NCBI GenBank assembly: GCA_903813345.2
Contig: CAIIXF020000009.1
Location: 11,650,030 to 11,714,029 of the forward strand
DNA from: Owenia fusiformis
Taxonomy: Eukaryota; Annelida; Polychaeta; Sabellida; Oweniidae
Direction: 5' to 3'
DNA length: 64,000 nucleotides
Shown here: in pieces, positions 60,201 through 64,000 of the stretch
Numbering within the stretch: position 1 is the first letter of the stretch
How the letters are laid out: every line of letters begins with the position of its first letter
Position numbers and translations under genes: made by a program
Notes under the pieces: generated by a model
The model's input: only the letters and a program-made list of their open reading frames with translations
Databases searched by the model: none
What the model was told of the DNA's origin: nothing

Positions 60201-62559
60201 AGACAAAGTCGGACATCCTGCTCAATATTACATTGTTATTGTAGCATTTACTAATCCCGTCAAATTGTTTTACCATCGTCAGATGTGATAAGTATATTGA
60301 TTAAAATAGAATCTGCTATGATAGAAACAAAAGAATCAGTAAAAATTTTATGAACATGCCCCAATTTTCTCTCAAAAGTAAAAGGTCAAATCTTGCACAA
60401 GATGAATGATAGCCAAAAAAACGCCACTTTTTTTCAAAATGCTATAACTTTTTTAATTTTTGATACAAAATCATAATTCACATACCAAATAAAACTTGAG
60501 GTTGTTATCTACTATCTAGCCATTGATCATGAATTATACACTTTTACTTGAATAAAATATGTCACCAGCATCTCACTTAAACATGTGGTGTGCCATGAGA
60601 AATAAGCATAATTTGCATAATGTTCCTAAACTGATACGCCCTTATGACTGCAAGCTAATAGCCCTAATTCAAACCCAAGTGAGTATAGGGCATGGGGAGG
60701 TCTCCAGGAGATGGTATGAAGGCACCCGATCTAAAAAATTGCTTAACTAAAGCTGGCAATTAAGACACATTGAAAAAAATATAGCTAACATTTCATTGAT
60801 ACTGCTATATCAGCAAGGTGACTAAAACTAAAATCTATCATCAAATGGGGTGGCGGACCAATTGAACTCCTCTTTTTAGATCAAATATAATCCCAGTTGA
60901 AGGATTTGTTACATAATATTATTACTAAGAACCCTTGGCACTATATAACTGCAAAATTTGGGGTATGTAGGTTGGAAAATAAAAAAGTTATAGTGTATTT
61001 TTTTGGCCCACCCTGTATATACAAAAATTGAGTAAAATGTGCAACAGGGTGAAGAACTCTAGCTATATTTTTGCATATTTAAATATGGGACAGAAGGGAC
61101 AGGGACAGAACCACATGCAATGAAATTGATTCTTCACTTTTATTAAATACATTAACCATGGGCACGTTATTTTCCATCATAGAAATTCTAGGCTAATAAT
61201 CATATATTTAATCTACATAACATATAATACCTAAACTATTTTCTATTTATTTATTTATTTAGAAATATACTTTTCATCTTTTACATCTATGATTGCTGTG
61301 AACTTTTCATGTAAATGTGTTAATAAATTAGCTTTGGTCACTGTAACCTATCAGGAATTCAAGCAGATGAAATATTAACAAGTTTGAAACATAATATAGC
61401 ATATAATCAAATCATGTTTTATAGGGAGATATGATAACAATCAGATATATTAAATAATCAATACTCATGAACCTTTGTTGCTAAAATGTAATTTACAAAT
61501 GAAATGAGAAAATTGGTTTGAAGGTCATGCTTTGGAATGAAAAATTGAATGAAAAAGAGTGGAATCAGCAAGGAATAAAGTATACAGGCATGTAGTTAAC
61601 ACTCTAAATTGTATAGAAATGCAAGAAAATTAAACAAGATGGTCATGTTTTAAAATGCAAAATAGAGTGGAAAAGAGTGGAATTAGCAAGTTATAATGTT
61701 AACAGGCACATAGATATTACTTTAAATTATATTGAAATGTAACATAGTTTAATTGTTTATTCACATTATAGTGAGGAATTAGGTGAAATAGCCATGCAGA
61801 GAGGATAAAAGGCCATTACAAAATAATTGTCTGTAATGCCTATCATATTGTTTCAACCCAAAACTGTCCTAATCAATTCTTTTCTTGCTTTTCATTTTGA
61901 CACATCTTTTTGCTTTTACAAGTACAAGAAATCGCCTGTTCATCCCCCCAACAAAAAAATTCCTGTTAAGCAAAAAATTAACCAGGTAGACCTCATTATA
62001 TGTGTTACAGGGACGGTTTCTTAGAATCACTTTCACTCATGTCATGCAATCCAATTAGAAGATATCAGAATGTCAATTTAGTTTTAATGTGACACACCCT
62101 GATCGGTGTCATTATTGATGTCACACTGGTGCCTGGATACTAGATAATACCTGTATGTGTCCATGTGAAATTTATACATGTTTTTTATAATTCTGTAAAT
62201 TATACTGAGATTCCATCATCATTCTTTGAAGTTTTAAGGTACTGTTAAGTTTGATCCATATAAATCCACCAAAATTCTACTTAAAGAAAATATTTTCAAA
62301 ATTGCATGGGGATTTTAAGCATGACTAGTAGCCATTATGCTATAATTCATAAATGGGATTTTCAGAAAAATAAGAAGTTAATTGTTCTGTTTATGTATTT
62401 CCAGGAAGTGGAAACTGAGATGTACTTTAATTTCTTCCTCCCAGAACTCAAAAGAGATGGCTACGACGGTATATTTTCCCCGAAATCTCGTGCCAGGACT
62501 ATGAGCGAAACGGAGAAGAAGCATGTCGATGGTTGTGCTGTATTCTACAGAACAACCAA
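13595..62559 (+). CDS. CNOT6: CCR4-NOT complex deadenylase CNOT6/CNOT6L (CCR4), residues 1 to ~285, six exons, continues past the window
   Basis: This is the 3'-to-5' poly(A) exonuclease of the CCR4-NOT complex, which shortens mRNA tails in the cytoplasm. Exons are 13595-13706, 14582-14845, 15430-15528, 52463-52531, 55522-55679 and 62405-62559; all junctions are GT/AG and phase-consistent (1,1,1,1,0). The protein opens MPKDKYEPPDRRRCHTIMS, as in vertebrate CNOT6. It then has leucine-rich repeats (about residues 45-125, the CAF1-binding region), a proline-rich linker, and the endonuclease/exonuclease/phosphatase domain from about residue 180 (VMCYNVLCDKY, LQEVETE, FSPKSRARTMSE, KHVDGCAVFY). 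The metal-binding Asn and Glu are present. Human proteins are about 555 residues, so roughly half is here. One ancestral gene is expected outside vertebrates, so CNOT6 versus CNOT6L is not meaningful. Confidence 0.95.
14404..14512. repeat. Partly palindromic repeat with CRE site, CNOT6 intron 1
   Basis: AACGTCATTTCGAAGGGCAA at the left and TATGACGTCACATATTGCTC at the right show inverted similarity. The words CAATATAG and CGATATAG flank the centre GGACCTAGGGCCGATGC. It resembles the foldback families at 926-1126 and 22355-22505. TGACGTCA lies at 14466-14473. Confidence 0.4.
14582..14845 (+). CDS. CNOT6: CNOT6 coding exon 2 (leucine-rich repeats)
   Basis: The acceptor TATATTTCTAG ends at 14581 and the donor TCATTAG|GTACGT has GT at 14846. 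It is 88 codons, phase 1 to phase 1. It contains three to four LRRs of the CNOT6 type: LTSLFLNDNNLHLVPPEI, LMALDLSQNKIRSLPAELG and LRELLLNNNHLRVLPYEIG. In yeast and human CCR4 this surface docks onto CAF1 (CNOT7/8). Confidence 0.95.
15430..15528 (+). CDS. CNOT6: CNOT6 coding exon 3 (last LRR)
   Basis: The acceptor TATCTTTTAAG ends at 15429, and the donor GCAA|GTAAGTT has GT at 15529. It encodes LSGNPLNPEILNLFNEHNGT and then KLMQYMLDNLA, matching human GNPLSQDILNLYQDPDGTRKLLNFMLDNL. It leaves phase 1 and joins the exon at 52463 after a 36.9-kb intron. Confidence 0.93.
15550..15840. repeat. 77-bp minisatellite
   Basis: Just under four units of period 77 begin TACACTCTTGTTCATATTGG (15629, 15706 and 15783) and include GTAATTCCAAATGGA. 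Half-units are related to each other (ATTGGACAAGTAGTTC versus ATTGCACAAGTAATTC). It lies just inside intron 3. Confidence 0.9.
16075..16345 (+). mobile_element. SINE-like element copy with tRNA-type head
   Basis: A B-box-like GGTTTGATTCCCC (about 16113) is followed by GGTTGAGTGGTCC and the block AGGGAGGGGTTTCTGGGTCT. The same order appears on the minus strand at 56190-56505 with a better preserved tRNA head. Two copies at unlinked sites sharing a body of about 270 bp with a polymerase III head indicate a tRNA-derived SINE family. Conserved short ORF fragments here (RPRNPSLK on the opposite strand) come from this shared block. Confidence 0.55.
16435..17073. mobile_element. 639-bp foldback element with ~210-bp inverted arms
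   Basis: The left arm starts TAGTAGCCTGGCCAGAACAA and the right arm ends with its exact complement GGCCAGGCTACTA. Arms 16435-16645 and 16860-17073 match at high identity, including AATATGACATTATTTTTTAA and complement. A 215-bp non-coding spacer lies between. The flanks read TAAAA on both sides, a possible 5-bp target duplication, though TA inside the termini is an alternative. Confidence 0.8.
18975..19040. repeat. Dispersed ~100-bp family ending TTTTGCATGTTAATGCC
   Basis: Copies of one family share GGTCTCCA(A/G)..TTTTTGTG, GTCTGTAACAAATGGCAGG and GACATTTTGCATGTTAATGC. They occur at 15291-15395, 17285-17390, here (internally deleted), 33655-33750 and 45180-45232, all on the plus strand. The first two read TGGCAGTCAGTGTCTGTAAC or close variants. 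The origin is unknown. Confidence 0.6.
19637..19842. repeat. Short tandem triplication, variable ~50-80-bp unit
   Basis: Three units carry GGTTTATCACAATTTCCCTC, an ACC(T)TTTCAGGAGGCACCC variant and CACAAGAATGTTCACCATTA. The first unit lacks the last part. It abuts the inverted-repeat element that starts at 19848. Confidence 0.75.
19848..20446. mobile_element. ~600-bp element with ACCGTATTCTCTGTAATTA ends
   Basis: The left terminus TACCGTATTCTCTGTAATTA and right terminus TAATTACAGAGAATACGGTA are exact reverse complements of 20 bp, each ending in TA. CGCCCAC / GGGCGCT words extend the inverted similarity. A third internal copy of the terminal word (ACCGTATTCTCTCCAATAAC) lies near 20240, suggesting a composite or nested insertion. 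There is no transposase. TA-flanked termini fit a Tc1/mariner- or IS630-like non-autonomous element. Confidence 0.7.
20470..20815. repeat. 108-bp tandem repeat, three units
   Basis: The period is exactly 108 (CATGGAAG at 20531, 20639 and 20747). Each unit holds TTCAAGCTTTTTAACATGGA and GAACACATGGGA, ending TTAATTGGTGTTTAGATTA. Because 108 is divisible by three a short repetitive ORF spans two units; I do not consider it a gene. Confidence 0.9.
22355..22505. mobile_element. Perfect-arm palindromic MITE-like element
   Basis: Arms of about 70 bp, 22358-22430 and 22434-22505, pair closely. Each contains GGTTCAGGATATTGGGATTA, GGCCAATATAATATATCTGC and CCGAGGGC, around the centre GGCCGTAGGTC. The centre words CCGAGGGC and TAG resemble those of the 926-1126 palindrome, so both may belong to one family with different arms. 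Confidence 0.75.
22761..22789. other. 29-base perfect hairpin in a related foldback remnant
   Basis: AGCGGGCAGATATA and TATATCTGCCCGCT pair over 14 bp around a single base. A further TATATCTGCCCGCT follows at 22808-22821. The stretch from 22506 to about 22910 seems to be a second, rearranged part of the preceding palindromic element and ends with a GGGATAAA word like that at its start. Confidence 0.5.
25514..25537 (+). promoter_or_regulatory. Candidate internal promoter: E-box and TATA-like box
   Basis: The E-box CACGTG (25514-25519) lies 10 bp upstream of TATATAAA (25530-25537). About 110-140 bases further on is a strong consensus splice donor (CAG|GTGAGT at 25674/25675). This is the expected layout for a first exon starting near 25562. 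It is the best candidate promoter for the large coding exon at 27653-29105. Confidence 0.35.
25562..25674 (+). other. Candidate 5' noncoding exon of the nested transcript
   Basis: The sequence ends AAAATTATTCAG|GTGAGT, a consensus donor with GT at 25675-25676. The next good acceptor on this strand that opens a long frame is TTTCATTTATTTCAG at 27610, giving an intron of 1.9 kb. The exon start is set only by the TATA-like box 25 bases upstream. Confidence 0.35.
27653..29105 (+). CDS. Large coding exon nested in CNOT6 intron 3, unrecognised protein (484 residues to the donor)
   Basis: An exon from 27611 (acceptor TTATTTCAG) has its first ATG at 27653 and stays open to the donor AAAAT|GTAAGA (GT at 29106), phase 1. 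This is by far the longest frame in the window. I do not know the family. Visible features: basic N-terminus MMGKKTKRKG; CVEC (C39, C42) then a basic RSKPVKSRRRQSK stretch; a serine-rich acidic part (198-240); a cysteine cluster CPQQECPEC (C266, C271, C274); a lysine-rich nuclear-signal-like HSKKKAKK; YVDLTDSD (384-391), which fits the SUMO-interacting motif pattern; and a tyrosine/proline/glycine-rich region (410-450). It is likely nuclear and largely disordered. The frame runs on to a TGA at 29237-29239, but that tail is tRNA/SINE-like, so I end the exon at the donor. Reading it from CNOT6 exon 3 gives an early stop, so it needs its own start. Confidence 0.75.
29128..29190 (+). repeat. tRNA-like SINE remnant after the nested exon's donor
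   Basis: GCCTGAGTGGTTAAGCATG (A-box type, as in Leu/Ser tRNAs) and, 35 bases later, GTTCAGTTCCC (B-box type) give a polymerase III promoter layout. It begins about 20 bases after the splice donor at 29105/29106. It supplies most of the ORF extension beyond the donor, supporting the view that those 44 codons are intronic. Confidence 0.55.
31526..31630. mobile_element. CAGGGGTTTCA-ended MITE, copy 2 (internally deleted)
   Basis: It starts CAGGGGTTTCATTAGCAGC, ends GTGAAATCCCTG and keeps CAACAGGC and AGCCTGTTGTGAGAAAT. It lacks about 60 bp of the interior seen in the copies at 13155 and 45311. No target duplication is visible. Confidence 0.65.
34704..34779. repeat. 16-bp tandem repeat
   Basis: CCTTGAGCCCTTGTGA repeats at 34704, 34720 and 34736, then degrades through 34779. 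It is non-coding. Confidence 0.85.
36190..36225 (+). mobile_element. Mariner-like terminal repeat fragment
   Basis: TACGAGGGTTGATCCAAAAG, preceded by ATA, matches the general form of mariner ends (TACGAGGG followed by a CAAAAGTT-type word). No opposite end or transposase could be found within several hundred bases, so it is probably a broken copy. Confidence 0.4.
37320..37475 (+). repeat. ~130-bp dispersed repeat, reference copy (family of about 20)
   Basis: The consensus order is TTTCTC..TAAATTTGAATGA, AGTGTCTGATTTTCTTGCAT, TTCTATACAATTTAGAGTGT, TGACTACATGCCTGTTTACT, TTATTCCTTGCTAATTCC and TTTTGCATTTTAAAA. Plus-strand copies lie near 21275, 30430, 32965, here, 44015 (interrupted), 46010, 47925, 49835, 50710, 57845, 57952 and 60050. 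Minus-strand copies lie near 30700, 39500, 43020, 47565, 48195, 48425, 53045, 57035, 61530 and 61640. There are no inverted ends and no tRNA-like boxes that I can see. None was found before 21 kb. Confidence 0.8.
38035..38455. repeat. 21-24-bp minisatellite, about 18 units
   Basis: Units are of the form TCATTGGTATTGAGG(AGG)AGG followed by TCACAA. Because most unit lengths are multiples of three, repetitive frames stay open on both strands (minus strand NTNDCDPL heptads, plus strand SLVLRRR). I regard these as by-products of the repeat and not genes. Confidence 0.9.
38845..38950. repeat. Triplicated ~40-bp unit
   Basis: Three units contain GCTACAGATATCAAAGATTG followed by TGATATGGAAAGAAAA, the third diverged. 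Confidence 0.8.
39130..39262. repeat. Triplicated ~40-bp unit
   Basis: Three units contain AATTGATCTAAAATTGAATG followed by GCCTTAGCTTG(C/T)(T/A)AATAGAC. The last is degenerate. Confidence 0.8.
40815..41090. repeat. 30-bp minisatellite, about nine units
   Basis: ATTACTCAAACTTGTGGTAA followed by CCTGAATTC(A/G) repeats with period 30. A longer spacer unit with GTTCATGTTTGACAATC interrupts it near 40925. Confidence 0.9.
41452..41633 (-). mobile_element. CAGTGATCTCC-ended MITE, copy in reverse orientation
   Basis: It starts CAGTGATCACCCACTTG and ends GGGGAGATCACTG. The interior repeats the word CAAGTGGGTGCAAA/CACCCACTTG several times. It is related to 44106-44305 and 46440-46613. Flanking bases AATTA and ATATA do not form a clear duplication. 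Confidence 0.7.
44106..44305 (+). mobile_element. 200-bp CAGTGATCTCC-ended MITE with 5-bp target duplication
   Basis: The termini CAGTGATCTCCC and GGGGAGATCACTG are inverted repeats, and CATTC occurs directly on both sides. It has inserted into a copy of the ~130-bp dispersed repeat, whose two halves resume cleanly at the duplication. The inner sequence repeats CAAGTGGGTGCAAA. The 5-bp duplication with CAG ends suggests a hAT-related group, unconfirmed. Confidence 0.85.
45311..45474. mobile_element. CAGGGGTTTCA-ended MITE, copy 3
   Basis: It is full length, from CAGGGGTTTCATTAGCAGC to TTGAAACCCCTG, with TAATT directly flanking both ends, an apparent 5-bp target duplication. It is closely similar to copy 1. 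Confidence 0.75.
46440..46613 (+). mobile_element. CAGTGATCTCC-ended MITE, 5'-damaged copy
   Basis: It matches the interior of 44106-44305 (ACCAAAATTGGTCAAAATAT, TTTTCAAGTGGGTGCAAATG) and ends CTGGGGAGATCACTAT. The left terminus is degraded or lost. Confidence 0.75.
51258..51290. repeat. (ATCA)n microsatellite
   Basis: About eight uninterrupted copies of the tetranucleotide ATCA/AATC occur in intron 3. Confidence 0.9.
51808..51990. mobile_element. ~183-bp full-length palindrome
   Basis: The two halves are reverse complements at high identity from end to end: AATAAAGAATCATGTATCAT on the left and ATGATACATGATTCTTTATT on the right, with AATATAAAAGCAT and GCTTTTATATTTCC inside, and TGTATGTACTGACCCAT opposite ATGGGTTGGTACATACA. 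Only about 20 central bases are unpaired. It is consistent with a small foldback element. Confidence 0.75.
52180..52325. repeat. ~78-bp direct duplication near CNOT6 exon 4
   Basis: CACGCTTGATTGAATATTAT and ATGCTTGATTGAATATCATG begin two tandem copies. Each contains AACAAA(G/A)(T/C)AT.CATTA and TCAGTTTA. The array ends 140 bp before exon 4. Confidence 0.7.
52463..52531 (+). CDS. CNOT6: CNOT6 coding exon 4 (linker)
   Basis: The acceptor TTTGTGTTTTTCAG ends at 52462 and the donor CCAACAG|GTGAAA has GT at 52532. The 69 bases encode ITSSQPPQRPWIPLANPERR followed by KPT. This is the short linker between LRR and nuclease domains, equivalent to human EQPPPRSWIMLQEPDRTRPT. It is too short for a simple ORF search but clear by phase and homology. 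Confidence 0.92.
53300..55032. mobile_element. 1.73-kb inverted-repeat element with ~520-bp arms and 5-bp target duplication
   Basis: The left arm (53300-53820) and right arm (54492-55032) are reverse complements at roughly 95% identity. The termini are CA(T/C)GCGGTAGTATCTCTTC. ATAAG directly flanks both ends (53295-53299 and 55033-55037). The spacer is about 670 bp of AT-rich non-coding DNA. Each arm has the same short frame beginning MYKVPRFSGVLVPSCEIKQI; both are the same sequence seen from either end, and I see no transposase motif in it. GC-rich words GGGACGTAT recur in the arms. High arm identity suggests a recent insertion. It sits in CNOT6 intron 4. Confidence 0.88.
55201..55521 (+). 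repeat. CNOT6: 43-bp tandem array of duplicated 3' splice sites ahead of CNOT6 exon 5
   Basis: Eight AG acceptors at 55222, 55264, 55306, 55349, 55392, 55435, 55478 and 55521 are spaced 42-43 bp. Each unit reads TGTTCTATGTCATTTCAG then CTATCTTCACAGTGATGTGC. It thus carries a pyrimidine-containing acceptor plus the first codons of exon 5 (AIFTVMCYNV). Only the last is followed by the rest of the exon. The array evidently arose by tandem duplication across the intron-exon border. Confidence 0.92.
55522..55679 (+). CDS. CNOT6: CNOT6 coding exon 5 (start of catalytic domain)
   Basis: The acceptor GTCATTTCAG ends at 55521 and the donor CTGCAG|GTATTT has GT at 55680. It encodes AIFTVMCYNVLCDKYCTSQL, then YGYTASWALNWEYRKKG and a helix ending DIITLQ. 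The Asn of CYNVLCDKY is the metal-site Asn (N195 in human CNOT6L). The acceptor used is the eighth of eight near-identical 3' splice sites in a 43-bp tandem array (55201-55521). Only this last one keeps the frame open. Confidence 0.95.
56190..56505 (-). mobile_element. tRNA-derived SINE-like element, minus strand
   Basis: Reading the minus strand from 56505: GTTGCTCAGTGGCAGCA (A-box type), then CCGGATTCAATCCCC (B-box type), then a body with AGGAGGGGTTTCTGGGTCTA. The body block is shared with the copy at 16075-16345. The tRNA-like head is recognisable but mispaired, so it is not a working tRNA gene. Confidence 0.65.
58235..58475. repeat. AAGTAGAACACCTCT minisatellite
   Basis: About twelve units of AGTAGAACACC plus CTCTGTCTGT, CTATA or CTTTATCCGT repeat at irregular 17-35-bp spacing. 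The same GAACACCT word occurs in degenerate dispersed copies near 20470, 40770, 41690, 45260 and 56507, often ending in a TTTTACTGTA-type tail. Confidence 0.8.
62405..62559 (+). CDS. CNOT6: CNOT6 coding exon 6 (catalytic domain, continues beyond the window)
   Basis: The acceptor TATTTCCAG ends at 62404. It encodes EVETEMYFNFFLPELKRDGY, then DGIFSPKSRARTMSETEKKH and VDGCAVFYRTTK. The first codon is the catalytic Glu (E240 in human CNOT6L). The donor is taken as ACCAA|GTAGGT with GT at 62560, since reading on gives an in-frame TAG at once. That leaves phase 2, and the next exon must complete the Lys codon. The remaining exons, including the Asp/Asn and final His motifs, are past 64000. Confidence 0.92.
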
Positions 62560-63857
62560 GTAGGTGTTAAAAAAATGAAACAAACATTACCAGGTTTTCT
62601 TTGTTCAGCAAATGGGTCAGAGTTTATTGGAAAGGTCTATACTACTTCTTTCTCCAGTTAGAATATCTTGCATTGCTGATCCAAGAAAAGGAGCCCAGAC
62701 GCTGGACAAATGAACTGGTTTAAATAAAATTTGTGAGGACGAATTCTCTGGGGATAATCGATATTTTCCTCAGCATTGCTTCGATTACAACATTTTGTCC
62801 ATTTTGAAAAGAAAATCTCCAGGGTGTTTTAGAATGTGAAGACAAAATCAGGCACAGTAAAAGCCAATAACCCGCTCTAATTGCAATGTAGAAAGGTTTT
62901 CACCTTGTCCTGTGTGGGTTGTACCTGTAATTTGTAGAAGCTCTTGAAATATGTATGTCAAGATGCCTACAGGTTAATTAGTGGTACCTGTTCGCTCTAG
63001 ATACAGTGTATAACAAAAACCTTATTTATTTTCTTTGTTATGCTTATTTCGTTAATTACAGTATACCATTACTTGAAAAATACTGATTTTGACATTTCTG
63101 AGTAATTTTGACTGCACATGGTTCACTTTCTATTACATTGTATATATTTTCCAAAAGTGATTACAACATTTAAGATTTTCTCAAGGGTATATTATGGTAC
63201 GATAAATGACGAAGAGAAAATTATCCTTTTACTAGGGAAAGTTTCTACGTTTGTTTGCCTGTTTGCTCGAATCATGAACTTCCCATGATCTTGTAACTAC
63301 AATTCAGACTACACACAACCTAATCAACCTTGAATTTGGAATTAACCTTGAATTAGGGAATTAACTTTAAATGTGTTTTACTACACCATAAGGCATAAAT
63401 AAAAGCATCCTAGAATGTTAGTTGTCTCATCTCCAAGGCAACAATCCAGTGAAGCCTGCATCTTTTGTTGTACTTGGCAGTTTCAATGGGCCTTGATAAT
63501 CCCATTTGTCTTTTCTCGTTTGTCAGGTATGCAATTGACCTTGGCTCACTGAAACTAATCTAGAATAAAGAGAATTATGTCACTATATAGTAAGGGTTCA
63601 CATTTCTGTACTGGAAGGGAGTTTCAGTCTTCCGTAAATGCTTGGAATTTTTCGCACTCAAATGTAATCGGTTAAAACAATCTATTGATACTGCGTTCCC
63701 ACTTTATTTATTTCTAATTTATTTAATCATTCATTGGCTTAATTATATGTTTTTAGTATTTTTGCTTCATATGGGGGAAGTTGTGTCTGCTTTTACCAAT
63801 ATTAATCATTATTTTAATGAGAATATGATTTAATGATAAATATAATCTATAGCTAAG

Positions 63858-64000
63858 TCATTGGAGGATTTTATGGGCCCATAATAAGGTGGTATATGGT
63901 CATTGGAGGATTTTATGGGCCCATGATAAGGTGGTATATGGTCATTGGAGGATTTGATGGACCCATAATAAGGTGGTACATGGTCATTGGAGGATTTGAT
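63858..64000. repeat. 42-bp tandem repeat running off the window end
   Basis: TCATTGGAGGATTT(T/G)ATGG followed by GCCCATAATAAGGTGGTA repeats at 63858, 63900, 63942 and 63983. The array continues past the right edge, in CNOT6 intron 6. Confidence 0.9.

Overview
This is animal (metazoan) nuclear DNA. Genes are sparse and split into short exons with GT/AG introns, the background is AT-rich, and transposon-derived inverted repeats, minisatellites and tRNA-derived SINE-like copies are dense. Nothing bacterial, such as operons, Shine-Dalgarno sites or CRISPR, is present. The gene content and single-copy look suggest a bilaterian invertebrate, probably marine. The sequence alone does not give me the phylum.

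Two conserved genes can be read exon by exon, and they are divergent. On the minus strand, three consecutive phase-matched exons (4551-6825) encode the N-terminal part of mitochondrial ribosomal protein L1 (MRPL1/uL1m). On the plus strand, six phase-matched exons (13594-62559) encode about residues 1-285 of CNOT6/CNOT6L, the CCR4 deadenylase of the CCR4-NOT complex: N-terminus, leucine-rich repeats, linker and the start of the nuclease domain. The gene runs off the right edge. MRPL1 and CNOT6L are also divergent neighbours at human 4q21.1, so this looks like ancient conserved microsynteny. The left edge (1-255, plus) holds the last coding exon of a gene I do not recognise, with a decayed duplicate of its 3' end just downstream.

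CNOT6 intron 3 (15529-52462, about 37 kb) separates the LRR exons from the linker and catalytic exons. Inside it, on the same strand, lies a 1.45-kb coding exon (27653-29105, 484 codons). It has its own acceptor and donor, a likely 5' noncoding exon ending at 25674, and an E-box plus TATA-like sequence upstream. Its product is unrecognised. Its donor is in the same phase as the donor of CNOT6 exon 3, so it is either a nested gene or an alternative N-terminus spliced onto the deadenylase domain.

CNOT6 exon 5, which starts the catalytic domain, is preceded by a 43-bp tandem array. Each unit repeats the 3' splice site plus the first codons of the exon, giving seven decoy acceptors ahead of the real one.

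The rest is repeats: a 2.4-kb satellite (1690-4110), about fifteen minisatellites, several long inverted-repeat (foldback/MITE-like) elements, a 1.7-kb element with 0.5-kb inverted arms and a 5-bp target duplication (53300-55032), and about 20 copies in both orientations of a ~130-bp family confined to 21-62 kb.
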